Shown here piece after piece: positions 37,040 to 48,557 of a stretch of 64,000 bases of DNA. The DNA comes from Thunnus maccoyii (taxonomy: Eukaryota > Chordata > Actinopteri > Scombriformes > Scombridae). The DNA lies in NCBI RefSeq assembly GCF_910596095.1, contig NC_056533.1, positions 35,748,662 to 35,812,661 of the forward strand. The letters are read 5' to 3'. The stretch's first letter is position 1, and the number at the start of each line of letters is the position of its first letter. The position numbers and the translations under genes were made by a program. The notes beneath the pieces are model-generated. The model did no database searches. It saw nothing but the letters and a program-made list of their open reading frames with translations, and was not told the origin of the DNA.

Positions 37040-37600
37040 TTCCTCATGAATAGTTTATTATTCAGCGCGATGTCATTATTATTCCTGCACTTTGATATTC
37101 TCCTCTATAATATTCTTTTCTTTCACTTCATAAAAGTTAAAATATTAATCCCATTGAGGGAAGATCAAAGCTGTTTCATCATCCCTGTAACGCGCTTGAA
37201 ATGTTCTTTAAAAAGACAGTTTAAAATGGACTTCTGCAGCCCACGCTTCAAACAAAACATCTTGTGCCCTCACTGCACCGGGCGGCCTTTAAAGGGCTTA
37301 ATGTTATGATTTAATGGTGGGAAATGACAGGGTTTTTGCATTAATCATCTCCTGCACCCACACACAGGTTTGAAACACATGCTTTCCCCCCCCTCCTACG
37401 TGTTAATGATGCAGATTGTGTTGAATAAACCAGGGGGATTTTTTTTTTTTTTTTTTAAAAAGGGAGTATGAAAAGAAAAATATATGCATGTGACAGATCA
37501 AGTGAGGGGATTCATTCTGGCAGGAGGCAATCACAAGCTGCTTGAGTGCATGAATTGTGCCGGGGGGGGAGATACTGTTCTGTAAAGCTGGTTAAGAGCA
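37040..37600. promoter_or_regulatory. Candidate conserved non-coding element between the CART genes
   Basis: Complex, apparently single-copy sequence of mixed GC. It contains cctttaaagggcttaatg, tttgcattaatcatctcc and tgacagatcaagtgagggga (a PBX/MEIS-like site), broken by a T16 run at about 37441. No coding frame is supported. Proposed only from its non-repetitive character. Confidence 0.2.
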
Positions 37601-38128
37601 AATAAAGAAAGGGTGACGGGGGAAAAAAGGGGTGAGAAAGAATTAAGATTTCATTTTTTGGATGACCTGTAGCTTTTGCTTTAGAAGCCTGATGTTTTCT
37701 TTCAGTAAGGTCTAACTGTGCGGGTGTTACTACTGTTCAAAGTCAGTGATACAGAAAATCGAGGTGTTGCAGGAGGCTGTCTGTCAGTCAGTAAATCAGT
37801 CAGATAATTATGACCGTGTTGTGAACAGAGGAGCTGCCTCCTGCCGCGTTAAACACACCCTGTCACACCTCTGTGTCCTGCTGATTGACTCTCGGAGACA
37901 TCTTTAGTCTAGGATGCTCTGATTTTTTTTCTGCACATCACCATCGACCTCAAAAGCAGCACAGAGCGTCGCCCACACCAACATACACGCATCGGTCACT
38001 TCGTTAGGAACACCTGTGCAATCTAATGCAATCCAATACAACAGCTCTGCCATGATATATTTCACTGCAAGGCTTGTTATTTTATACTGAACAACTCTTC
38101 TGTTTCTGTAATTTATTTGTTAAAGGTG

Positions 38129-38505
38129 CAGTGTGTAGAATCTAGTGGCATCTAGCGGAACAGACTTGGCAGAAATGGAATATAATATTCATAAGTATGT
38201 TTTAATTAGTGTATAATCACCTGAAAATAAGAATTGTTGTGTTTTCGCTACCTTAGAATGAGCCCTTTATATCTACAGAGGGAGCGGTTCCTCTCACACG
38301 GAGCCCGCCATGTTGCACCGCCATGTTTCTACAGTAGCCCAGAATGGACAAACCAAAAATCTGGCTCTAGAGAGGACCTTTTTTGCAAGTTTCACGGCCA
38401 CCGTAGGTTCTCCTACACGCTTGGAAGAGGCAGGTCAGGGGAGGGGTATTCATTTGGTTGCAATCTGAAACCTCACTGCTAGGTGCTATGAAATCCTACA
38501 CACTA
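38129..38505 (+). mobile_element. MITE with about 28-bp terminal inverted repeats
   Basis: Left end cagtgtgtagaatctagtgg; right end gaaatcctacacacta, an approximate inverse. The interior gaatgagccctttatatcta, ccgccatgtttctacagtag and cgtaggttctcctacacgct segments mark a very common fish element. It is preceded by ttaaaggtg. The matching right flank is missing because another element abuts it. Confidence 0.75.
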
Positions 38506-38988
38506 GGGATGTGCAGAGAGTCCAGTATTTGTATTTGTATCTGTATTTGTTGATGCTGCAAAATTATTTGTATTTGTATTAGAATAAAAGTGGAAAGAGG
38601 CTTAAAAATCCTGTTTTTGTTTTTATTAGGCTTTTAATTTTAGAAAATTAGTTACAGTGAGTGTTCATGAAGCGTGTGTCAGTAGCTCAGCTTTATCTCT
38701 GGGGAACACTCCCAACTCCGGGAGTGATGTCCAAATTAGGAAACGTGCGTCATGTAGCAGGTGGATGTGACTCCCCTCGTTGAGACCTGCTGATAGACGT
38801 AACAGCGGAGCAGAGGAGAGACACTGAGACAGTGATGTAACCAAACTGCATGCTGATATTTGACATGTTTTTTTTCTTTCTCACAGAAAACAAATCATTT
38901 TTAAAATATTTGTATGAAACAAATATGTGTAAAAACCTCACTATTTGTGCTTTGCCGAATAACGTATTTGTATTCGGACACACCTCTA
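38503..38988. mobile_element. Second non-autonomous element abutting the MITE (hAT-like ends)
   Basis: Starts tagggatgtgcagaga and ends tcggacacacctcta, imperfect inverted ends. The interior has (TATTTG)n-like arrays at both sides (38526-38580 and 38900-38975). Class is inferred from the ends only. Confidence 0.5.
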
Positions 38989-39395
38989 CTATATATATCT
39001 TATTCCTCTGTGCTGTAGACCTCCGTTGTTGTCCAAAGACAATTAAAAACATGTCAATGAGTCACTGCTGCACTGGGTGACATTTGGATGAGATTTGTTG
39101 ACAACAAGGAATATGGAGCTTTATCCTTTAATGCATCTACAATCTCCTGCATTTCAATAATCTTCAGGCCTTACTAAACGTAGAAAAATAATATAATGCC
39201 ATACAAAGGAATCTATGAAACCAAGCAGAATAATATTATAAGGTTGAAAAGTCTATTTTAACTTACAAGGTTCTTTCTTTGTTGGACTCACTGATCTAAA
39301 GTTTTATAACTTTATGAGAGTTTCTACTCAGGAGTTGCAGGTGGGATGCACACTTGTGATTTAACAGGTGCTTAATTAGATATTGGTGTTGATAA

Positions 39396-39980
39396 TGTCA
39401 CGCCCTGCCTGGACTTTGTGTGTTTTTTTTGGTCTCTTTGTGTTTTTGTGTTCTTTGGGGTTTCCTGGTTTGCACTTCTGTTTAGTCCTACTGATCATGT
39501 GGGTTTTCTTGTTGTAGTTGGGTGGTGGGTTTGGACTGCCTTTTGTTGTTTGGCCTGGCATGTTGTGTACTTGGGTTTGGGTTCATGGTGGTTCTTGGAC
39601 GGGTTGGTGTGGGTTGTATTTGGAGTTTTGTGTTTTCTGGGTTTTGGTTTTGTTGCTGTTTCCCTTGTGTGTTCATGTACTCCTCCTCACCTGCCCTACA
39701 TCACCCTCGTTAGCCCTGCTCTGCTTCCTGTGTTTCCTCAGCCAATCACTCCCAGCCTGCCCTTCTGTCTCGTCACCTGTTCCCCATTCCCTGATTAGTT
39801 TAGTCTGTATTTAAGGTCTGGTTTCGAGTTGAGTCTTTGTTGGATCGGTTGTTTTGTTCAGCTTGTTCTGTGCGGTTCTGTTTTGCCCTGTCCTATCCTA
39901 ACCACCTCAAGATTAAAGGTTCTCATCTACCCTGGTGCTGGTCTCTGCAATTGTGTCCATTCCTGCTACTCAACCTGACA
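39396..39980 (+). mobile_element. Solo LTR (Gypsy-type), 585 bp with 5-bp TSD
   Basis: Begins TGTCACGCCC and ends CAACCTGACA. It is flanked by perfect direct repeats GATAA (39391-39395 and 39981-39985). Contains a tatttaagg promoter-like box (about 39809) and a gattaaagg poly(A)-like site (about 39911). The sense strand is T/G-rich. ORFs inside (39418-39798 and others) are LTR sequence, not genes. Confidence 0.88.
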
Positions 39981-40372
39981 GATAAACTTTATTCATCTCA
40001 TGCAAGGAAACTAAAGTGTCACCGAAGCAACAGGAAGGACAAAAACATTTTCATGTCAAGGAAAGACAAGCAAAACAAAACATTAGTCACAAATTTAGAA
40101 TAGTATAATAATAGTACTTTAAAGTTAAAGTCATGAAGTATTCGTGTATGTACACAGTGATGCTTGAACATTTAAGAGTTTTCTCTATTTCTGCATAAAT
40201 ATGACCTTAAACTTCCTAAAACTAGATAAAGGGAACCCAATTAAACAAATGAGACAAACAAATTAAACTTAAATTAAGCTTATTCATTTACTTATTGAGG
40301 AAAATGATCTAATCTTATATATTTATGTGAGGCAAAAGTATGTGGATTCTTCCTTTCAGTATCTGGTGTGAC

Positions 40373-40600
40373 GCCCTTTTGCAGCAATAACTTCAACAAA
40401 ACATTCCTGGTAACTGTTTATCAGTCCTGCACATCGGCTTAGAGGAATTTTATCTCATTCCTCCTAACAGAACAGTCTTTACTCAGAGATGTTGGTGGGC
40501 TTCCTTGCATGAGCCGTTCCAAATCATTAAATTTCTTCTGCTTTAACAATTCTTTGGTAGAAACACTTGTGCGTTTAGGCTCGTCGTCTTGCTGCATTAC
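40373..40600 (-). pseudogene. Tc1/mariner transposase relic (C-terminal part)
   Basis: On the minus strand the frame starts QQDDEPKRTSVSTKELLKQK, matching the QQDNDPKHTS region of Tc1-like transposases. It continues to a block related to the family's C-terminal segment. Stops, frameshifts and an internal deletion of the catalytic PSQSPDLNPIE region make it non-functional. Neither terminal inverted repeat was found nearby. Confidence 0.7.
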
Positions 40601-41779
40601 TTACTGCATGACCCGTATGTCGTTCGGGGGTTGAGAAGACAGTTACATCGATGACTCACTCAGTCGTGAAATAAAATGTGACAGCCACCGATGGAGTCAA
40701 ACTCACAGAGCCGGTTTGTGTTTTTATAACGTTTTTCTTCATACCAGTACAGTAATGATGCTCATTAATCACGGTCTTATTTCACACAGTCGACTTGTGA
40801 GACTCCAGATACACCAATTAGTGATGAGTCACTGCTGGAATTAACACTCGACCCTGATGCTTCTTCACTAAGAGCCGGCTGCTACCCCGTCTGATGACCA
40901 ATCAAAAACCAGCACTGAAAAGACATACTGGTGTGTTTGTGTGTCATAGAGAAGGAGATATAAAAAGAATACCTGTGACGTGATCCTTTTATGTCACCTC
41001 ATCTTTCTTCTTTACTTCCTTCCCTCCTACTCAAGTCTCTGTTTGAGGTGTTTTCCGGAAAAAGGAGACGCTCTTTGCTAACAAGACAGCTCAGCGGTCG
41101 TCGTATCGGTGTGTGTAATTAAGGCTAAGCTCTGCAGGTACTGTAGATGGAGATTCCCTCCTCTGTCAGTTTGCCCTCTCTTATCTTCCTTCGATCTCTA
41201 CCTTTCCCCTGACATCAAACTACCAATTTAGCCAAAACAAGACACGACATCTCTAATTTTAAGGAACGTAAACAGAAGTAGACTAGGGAGTAATTATGTT
41301 CCTGGGATGTTCTGGTGCAACGAAACAGAGGTTGAGATATTATATAATCAGAATTTATTTATATAAGGAAGAAAATAATTACCCATAATCCTTAAAAAGC
41401 CCTTAAAGTCATTCTACCACCCCTACCTGTAAAAATAACAGTTGTCATGGAAAAATCTCATTATTCTTAACTAGTTATTTTTATGTCTTTCCTATATTTG
41501 AAACATGGCATTGAATGAAAAACCACCGTCCTTCTTTTGGACTTTTTGGTCACGCAGAGAAAAGCACAGCGGTCAAGCTAAAAGCGAGCTATTTTTAGCT
41601 CCTAAAAAAGTTGACATTTATGGAGATACGAGGAGACGATATGAGGTTTTTATCTGATACCAGAGAAACGGGTGGGATGCTGTCGGGGACGAGCAGGAAG
41701 AAAAAACAGCAGACAGAAAAATGAGAGCTGAGCTCTGCCCGGCACTTAATATCTGACATGAGAGAAGCTCACACATAAC

Positions 41780-42032
41780 TTATATGCACACACACACACG
41801 CAGTCAGGTTTCCATCACTTCAGAGGACATTACATTGACTTACATTCATTTCCTGGAGACTTATCCTAACCATAACCCTAACGACTACTAACCCTAATCC
41901 TTAACATAACCTTAAATTTACCTTAACTTTAAACCAAGTCTTCACCCTAAAATTAATGATTTACGTTAGATCCCCATAAGGGAGGCGAGTCCCCACAACG
42001 TCAGGAATACCAGGTACACACACACACACACC
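41780..42032. mobile_element. Fish repeat with telomere-like CCTAA units
   Basis: A CA tract, then caggtttccatcacttcaga, ggacattacattgacttaca and several cctaaccataaccctaac units, then taccttaactttaaacc and ccccacaacgtcagg, with a second CA tract. Common teleost element; the CCCTAA runs are part of it. Confidence 0.6.
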
Positions 42033-42224
42033 TTGATTAGATGCCTCTTGAATTAATGGCTATTGGAGATATTGGAAACAGAAAACTAATTACAATCAGT
42101 GTCACTTAATTTACCAAGTATGATAAATTTACAGGTCAGGGACACACACAGGGCAGCTGATTGAACTCATGGGGGGGCGCCACAAAGTCTCAAACATGAT
42201 AAATACAGATGTATGATAAATTAA

Positions 42225-42430
42225 AGGGCAGGTTCACAATTTTTCAAGTCTGTCTTAAACAAACACTGAAACAGGTCTTGCTTGCTGTATTCATTCCTCC
42301 TGTTCATACTATACAGTTGTGAGGGGTCGCTTTAAACAATCTCCTCAATATTACTTACCGTATAAACTCTCCTGGATAATGTAATGATCCTAAAGGTTTA
42401 TATTATAATCAGCAGTTTCAATTATCTCAG
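42225..42430 (+). mobile_element. 'gggcaggttcacaatttttc' MITE, copy 1
   Basis: Has aaagggcaggttcacaattt, tcaagtctgtcttaaaca, and cattcctcctgttcatacta; the last is shared inverted with 57310-57340. Confidence 0.55.
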
Positions 42431-42649
42431 CTTTGTGTTTGAGAAATCACTTTTTGTCTGGACGGCTAAGAATGCTACAATACCCATGAGAGTCGGCTGC
42501 CGCCGTTGCTATGGAGAAGAAGCCTTGGAGAATCAGAGCGTAATGAAATCAAAACACTTCATTGTTGAAGTTATAAACCAAATGTGACACCACAGTTGCT
42601 GAATTCAATCAAAAGTAACCCCCCCCCCCCACCCACCTCTTTCTTTCTC

Positions 42650-42870
42650 TCTCGACCCAGCCGGTCAAGGCAGATGGCCACCCACCTTGAACCCGGTTCT
42701 GCTTGAGGTTTCTTCCCGTTAAAGGGGAGTTTTTCTTTAGCGCTGTCGCCAAGTGCTTGCTCATGGGGGAATTGTCAGGTCTCAGTAAATTAAAGAGTGC
42801 GGTCTAGACCTGCTCTATGTAAAAAAGTGCCCTGAGATAACTATTGTTGTGATTTGGTGCTACTTTCTTT
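42650..42870 (+). mobile_element. Conserved fish retrotransposon 3' region
   Basis: ggtcaaggcagatggccacc, then gaggtttcttcccgttaaag, ctgtcgccaagtgcttgctc, ggtctagacctgctctatgt and ctgagataactattgttg. Instantly recognisable as a highly repeated teleost segment, probably of LINE/SINE origin. Confidence 0.6.
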
Positions 42871-43059
42871 TGACCTGGTGAACTGACACTAGCTTCTTCC
42901 TGCCGTTAGAGGGGCACATGATACCCCGAAATTGTTATGTACACAGTCTTGTACCTTCAGCGTTTTACCAAAGAACCAAATATTTTCTAACACGGTTGTT
43001 CATCTGTTGTACTGATGATTTAACCAGGAGAGTTTCATGCTGATTGAGGCTGCAGAAGA

Positions 43060-44200
43060 GCTCAAACTGTGAGTGATGTAATGTTGTCTATGGGACAAAT
43101 TAATTAGATTTTTACTTCTGGAACCAAGACAGCTGCTCCCACTTCACAACTCTATAGATTGCTTACAAAGATGGACGTAGCGAGGTGTGACGTCACTTGT
43201 TAGTTTGCATTGGGGCCAGTTTGAAGCTCAGAGTTGCAGCTCATGGTCGGCGCCATCTTTTCCATTTGGAGCCAGAATCTTCCAAATAAGGAGTGCGGGG
43301 TGTTGCCTTTCACGCTCTGGAAACACGCTCCGCTACCTCGGACCCAAGCTAACGCTAGCTTACTGGGAACACTCAAGCCCCCAGGAACAACGCCGGACTG
43401 TGAGGCCAATTTGACATAGCAGCCAAACCATGTAATTACATCACGTGATGCTATTGGGCCCAAAAAGACTTTTTCCCATGGACTTACACAAAGAAAGAGA
43501 CATCTGTAAATCAGCGGATACATTTTTTTGAGCATCACAAACCCCGAGAAATGACTTGTCTCAATATCAGGATTTGGTCTGTTTGGTCCGATCAAATTTC
43601 AAAAGTCTAAAAGAGCCGCATGATTGAATTGAATTTTATCCCCAGTCAAGTTAGCCAGAGGGCTAAACTGAAAGTAGCCAGCTCGGCCAGCAAAAGTCGC
43701 TAGTGCGCTTGCTCTATGGGGGCCCAATGATCCTGGAGGATCTGGGCAATTTTATACCCAGAAGTCGGACTTTTTTGGCTTCATGCGCCACTGAGCAACT
43801 TTCATAGGAATGAACGGGGCCCCACCTCCAACGCTGTATCCAGTTCTCTTTATACATCCATGGGAACACCGACTGCTGCACACTTGGGCTAACGTTAGCT
43901 GTTTTAGCTAAATTGTGCTAACAGGGCTGGTATTGTAATCAAGTAACAGGAGAGCAGCAGGTTAGCCAACTGTCAATCACAGCTGTCAATCAACACAGTA
44001 GACATCAAAGCCACTATAAATCTTATTATTGGAGCAATAATTTCCAAAATGACCACCAGCACAGTTATTAGAGGGTCTGAATTAAGAGATTGAGACCATA
44101 ATGACTCATCGAAAAAAAAGATTGACTTCGTATTTCTAGAGAGAAGTTGAAGCTTTTTGAATGTGAGCCAGTGGGAGCCAGGATGATTTCAGCATTGTGG
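43060..44200. mobile_element. Mosaic of 'gatggacgtagcgaggtgtg' and associated fish repeats
   Basis: The blocks aaagatggacgtagcgaggt, gtcggcgccatcttttccat, acacgctccgctacctcgga, ccactataaatcttattatt and ggagcaataatttccaaaat belong to widespread teleost repeats. ORFs such as 43200-43595 run through this repeat and are not genes. Confidence 0.5.
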
Positions 44201-45016
44201 AACTTCAAAACTAAAAAGCATTCATCGAGCACGTTACTCCTCTTGGGCTGCACAATTCTTAAAACCTGATGGACAATTATGGGAAACGTGTGGCTGATTT
44301 CTGTTTTTTAAGTGAGTCAAGTCAAGTTAAATGTTATTTTGTGATGCATTTACTCTATATAGACCAAAATCAGAAATTAGCCTTAAATACTTTACAATCT
44401 GGAGAACATACTGGACCCTCGATCCTCAGAACCTCTGTGCAGACACGGAAAAACTCTTAAAAAGCATTTATAAGGGAATAAAAGAAAGAAAGCTTAGGAA
44501 GAGTAACAGGACACACATGCAATAGATATCTCGTGAACAGAGTAGATAAAAATACTATAAAAATAGTAAAATTACAATATGGAGAAACATTGACAGTGTT
44601 AGGTAGATAGATTGCAAACACACATGAACATTTTGGACTGAGGTAAAGGCGACTCTTGATGTTTCTTTTCCTGCTGTTTGTTGTGAATAAGCAAATTCTC
44701 TCCAGCACGAGACCAACAGATGGGCTGAACCTGCTGTCACGAGATAACTATATCTGGTTCTTCACAGTGAATATCCAACTGGAAAAAACCCGACCAATAT
44801 CTATTCAACCATCAGGAGTTATGACATTTAAATAAATATTTGTTTTGGATACTTGTTGTCACCCACATAGCTGGATGTTTCATCTGTTGTGGACATCTGT
44901 GACTGGGTTAGGGTATGTGGGTTAGGTAAAATAGAAACTCTGGCAACTGAAAAAGCATCTGCTGAAGACTTTTATGCATGTGCATACTTTTTTCCCCTCC
45001 AATTAATGTGAAACTT

Positions 45017-45039
45017 GTAAAAAAAAAAAAAAAAAAAAA
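45017..45039. repeat. Poly(A) run
   Basis: Uninterrupted A run of about 22 nt. Confidence 0.9.
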
Positions 45040-45229
45040 CCTTGGCTCTTGTTCCTTTATGTATATTTCTGGGTATAAAAAAGAATACACAATTTGCTCA
45101 AAATATCCAGACAGAAGTTCTGAGTGTCTGAAGATTTTTCTGATTACTGTCTCCACTGATTCTCACTTTCTAACTGGAATAGATCACCTGACCAGTAAAC
45201 TCAGCTGGTACATGATCTGTTGCAAGCTG

Positions 45230-45254
45230 CATATATATATATATATATATATAT
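45230..45254. repeat. (AT)n microsatellite
   Basis: AT dinucleotide tract of about 25 bp. Confidence 0.9.
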
Positions 45255-45407
45255 TTAATGTGTTTGAAGTTGTCAAAATCCAGCAAGTTCTACATCTATT
45301 AATTCTGTTTCTCCTGTTTCTGTTGGTTGCTCCTGTGCTTAAAGCTGCACTAATAAATATTTGATATTAAAAACAAAAATGAAAAATGACTATGTGTAGT
45401 GACAAAC

Positions 45408-45690
45408 CATGGATGTATAATAAGAGCTGGATAGGACATTGCTGCGCAGCCTTGCAGACGATTTTTCCCAGTGGTCACTCGCGGTATTGCAGCAAAAAAT
45501 CCCCCTGCAGCCCAAAAAGCATTTTCCCCATAGACCACCATTATAAAAGAGATGTCTGTAAAACTGTTGACAGGACACTTTGAACTGCAAATAAGGTCAA
45601 TTATGACTCTTTTAATTATGAATTTTTGATCCATGGAGGTTTTATAGTGGTAAACTTTCCAGGAGCCGAGAAAAGAGATTTAAAAATCTG
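45408..45690 (+). mobile_element. 'accatggatgtataataaga' fish repeat
   Basis: Contains ccatggatgtataataagag, ccatagaccaccattataaa, agagatgtctgtaaaactg and tttaattatgaatttttgat, a common teleost repeat interior. Confidence 0.45.
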
Positions 45691-45726
45691 TGATGTCATC
45701 ACAATGTAAAGTCTATGGTGGGCTGA

Positions 45727-46660
45727 GCAGGAACCATAGACTGAAAAATTTTGGACGTAGCCACCGTGACATCACCCGTTGGTTCCTGAAGAGCAGTTTT
45801 GAAGCTCAAAGTCGGCGGCTCCGGCTGTCACCATCTTGGCAGCGCCTGACTCCGCCTAACTCCCAGTTAATCCAAAATGGGCAAAGAGGTGGAGCTGAAT
45901 GAAGCCTGGTTGCTGAAACAAGCCACCTAGCGGCTAGCGACCTGTCACTCAAAGCAGCCAGGTCCTTAATTATGCATAACTTTATGGCTTAATAACATTT
46001 AAACAGATGAATTACAGGCTGTAAACATGTTTATTTCTGCTGTAAAGTTGGGCATTTTAACATGGGGGTCTATGGGGATTGACCATAGACTGTATAAAAA
46101 TATGGACGTAGTTACCGTGACGTCACCCGTTGGTTTCTGAAGAGCGGTTTTGAGGCTGCCCTGGCCGTCGTCATCTTGGCAGTGCATGACTCTGCCTAAC
46201 TCCCAGCCAATCAAAAATGGGCAAAGAGGCGGGCTGAATGGCTGAAACAAGCCACCTAGCGGCTGGCGGACCTGTCACTCAAAGCAGCCATGTCCTTCAT
46301 TATGCATAACTTTACGGCTTAATAAAATTCAAATGGGTGTACAAAATTCACCCCCTGTACAGTTGTCATGAAAGGGGAAATTAGCTACAGAGACCTAAAC
46401 CATTTTTTGTACCAGGCTGTAAACATGTTTATTTCTACTGTAGAGTTGGGCATTTTAACATGGAAGTCTATGGGGATTGACTCGCTTTTAGAGCCTCAAG
46501 TGGTCATTCAAGGAACTGCAGTTTTTGGCACTTCTGCATTGGCTTCATTTTCCAGCCCTGGAGGTTGCTGGTTGGCGGGAACACGCAGGCAAGGCCAGCG
46601 ACACTTCCCCTGGTCATTATTAGTGTGGCCGCTAGATGGCATCCGTCACTAAAACGTAAC
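45727..46660 (+). mobile_element. Two tandem copies of the 'catagactgtataaaa...atggacgtag' element
   Basis: Copy 1 (about 45727-46083) and copy 2 (about 46084-46660) share accgtgacatcacccgttgg, ccatcttggcagcgcctgac, caaagaggtggagctgaat, cacctgtcactcaaagcag-like blocks, attatgcataactttatggc and gttgggcattttaacatggg. Copy 2 is longer and includes a left-out middle segment (ttcaccccctgtacagttgt). Confidence 0.65.
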
Positions 46661-46699
46661 TATAGGTCATATTTGCCAACTGAATTTATGACCTATAGT
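46659..46699. repeat. Perfect 12-bp inverted repeat
   Basis: ACTATAGGTCAT (46659-46670) and ATGACCTATAGT (46688-46699) are exact reverse complements separated by 17 bp. Hairpin at the edge of the repeat nest. Confidence 0.75.
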
Positions 46700-47759
46700 G
46701 TAATTTTTCTTGGGAGGACAGTCTCATAAGGTGATAATAGGTCTGTTATGTTTCCAGCTTGTTGCGCTGCCCCCAAGTGGCCAAAAAATCCCAACAACAA
46801 CAGAAACTGGAGAAACAGAGAAACTGAACCTATTTTAAAACTTTCTCTTATTATTTTTTTCTTCCACCAGTTAGTCTGAGGCTTCCTAGGGTTTTTAAAA
46901 AACCAATTGCCATATATATATCTGTCTTGAGTGCTGATTCAGCCGACTCTAAATATAATTTGCTCTGCTTAGCAGTTGTTGGCAACCTTTGGCCGACGAC
47001 TGTCAGGGATACGGTGCAAAAACTAATGAACTTGTGATTGTGAATTAAATAGCCTGGTTGCTGTGAATGAAATGTTTAAATTGGTGTCTCAGTCATTAAA
47101 AAGTACGATGGGGGGGGGGAAACATGAGTCATGCTGCCTCGAGTACAATCAAAGCTTCCTGCTCCTCCATCTCCTTCACTGCTGATGGATCCGAAACAGG
47201 CAGCAGTGAAACAAGCGATCAATGCGGTGAACTGGGATAACTCAAGCACAGGATTAAGAATACAATACGCAGTACAACAGCAGTAATTTGTCTGTCCGTG
47301 TTGTGTGTAAACAGTTATCCTTCGTATTGTTGGCTCGGTGGTTGTGTAAGAGGTGAAACGTTGTGGTTGCCTGGTGCAGAACATGTTTGATAACTTAAAT
47401 ACAGAGTGGAAGTGCTTTTTTTAATTCACAGTAAACCTTTAGGGTTTCATTTAACGTGGTGTTATCTGTTTGCTTTGCAGTGTTTCCAACAGAATTTAGC
47501 CCTGATATAAAGTTGACTGTAGTCGTTCCTTTAATTTGAATGTTAATTATGATGCTCTCTATTGTGCAGACACAATTAGAAAAGAATTTATATGATTCAG
47601 CATGGCTTTTATAACACTTTGCATTATGTAGCATTTGTTTATGCACATTTAAAATGAAACAACACTGTATAATAAGTACTTCTTTCTATAGAAATGTGTA
47701 AAAAAATGTCTCTTTGCTGACTTGTACAGAAATGACTTGAACAAATCATTTCCCTTTCA

Positions 47760-48110
47760 GAATGTCAAAAATCTTTATTCCTCCTTTGGGCCCATCAGTC
47801 CCTGCACGTCAGACTGAAGATGAGTTATAAAAGTTAAAATGACCTTCAAACTCTTGTGGGGGGGTTCATCGTTGCTTTGGTTTTTACTGAGGAAAGAACA
47901 GCCGGGGCGTTTAACACCAGCGCTGTTTGATTTTCTTGATAATTTACAGCAGAAAGGATTGACTGAGTCACCGTGTTTAAATGCTGGAGAGGCTGCCAGA
48001 GCCATTCTGAGGTAATAATGGAAAAGTATTGGAAGTGACTGCTGATCTACATGGAATACTAAATAAAGCAATGTTCTCAGACTTGCTGGGTGACTGAAGC
48101 ATATCATTGC
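47760..48110. other. Complex non-repetitive segment upstream of the plus-strand CART gene
   Basis: An open frame on the minus strand (110 aa) shows no domain or signal peptide and no splice context, so coding is not supported. The balanced composition and lack of recognisable repeats would fit a conserved regulatory element. Confidence 0.2.
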
Positions 48111-48330
48111 TGTGATTTAAAGTTATACTGATTGATGAGGCTGTTATCTAATAAAGATTTAGGACCTAGAGCTCGACTAAAATGATAGTAATGAGAGAAA
48201 TTACAGATGTAAACACCAAAATCTAATCAGCTAATTGTCCTAATCTTTATCAAACCTAATAGAAATGACCTCATTATCTACCCTCCATCCATCCAATCCA
48301 TCCATTTTCAGGAACGACCCCCCCTGCAGT

Positions 48331-48352
48331 GCTGCTGCTGCTGCTGCTGCTG
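48331..48352. repeat. (CTG)n trinucleotide repeat
   Basis: Seven CTG-type units about 150 bp upstream of the CART transcription start. Confidence 0.9.
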
Positions 48353-48398
48353 TTGTTGACTTTTTTGAGGCATATTTTGCCCAGCAACTTTTACGGGA

Positions 48399-48487
48399 TG
48401 ACTCACCCAAGGCAGCTGTTACGCATGACAAAAAAAGAAAAAATCAAAGGATAAGGTGGAGCGAACAGATGGCAGGAGTCAGATAAA
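48399..48487 (+). promoter_or_regulatory. Promoter of the plus-strand CART gene
   Basis: A TGACTCA AP-1 motif sits at 48399-48405 and a GATAAAA TATA-like box at 48481-48487. The latter lies about 70 bp upstream of the main ATG, putting the transcription start near 48512 with a short 5' UTR. Confidence 0.5.
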
Positions 48488-48557
48488 AAGGTGTTTGGCG
48501 CGGAGGATCGACTATTTGAGACTGAAAAAGGGCCACATGCAGCCGCGCACCGGGAAC

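Noticed and set aside
39418-39814. Overlapping ORFs of 126 and 98 aa
   Set aside because: They lie wholly inside the solo LTR with GATAA duplications and reflect its T/G-rich composition.
41870-41900. CCCTAA units resembling an interstitial telomere
   Set aside because: They are part of a common teleost repeat with flanking CA tracts, not a telomeric array.
43200-43595. 131-aa ORF, minus strand
   Set aside because: Lies in a widespread fish repeat mosaic; other copies of such repeats give similar random frames.
44978-45364. 128-aa ORF, plus strand
   Set aside because: Spans a poly(A) run and an (AT)n tract; low complexity, no domain.
47775-48107. 110-aa ORF, minus strand
   Set aside because: No recognisable domain, signal peptide or splice context. 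Kept only as non-coding sequence.
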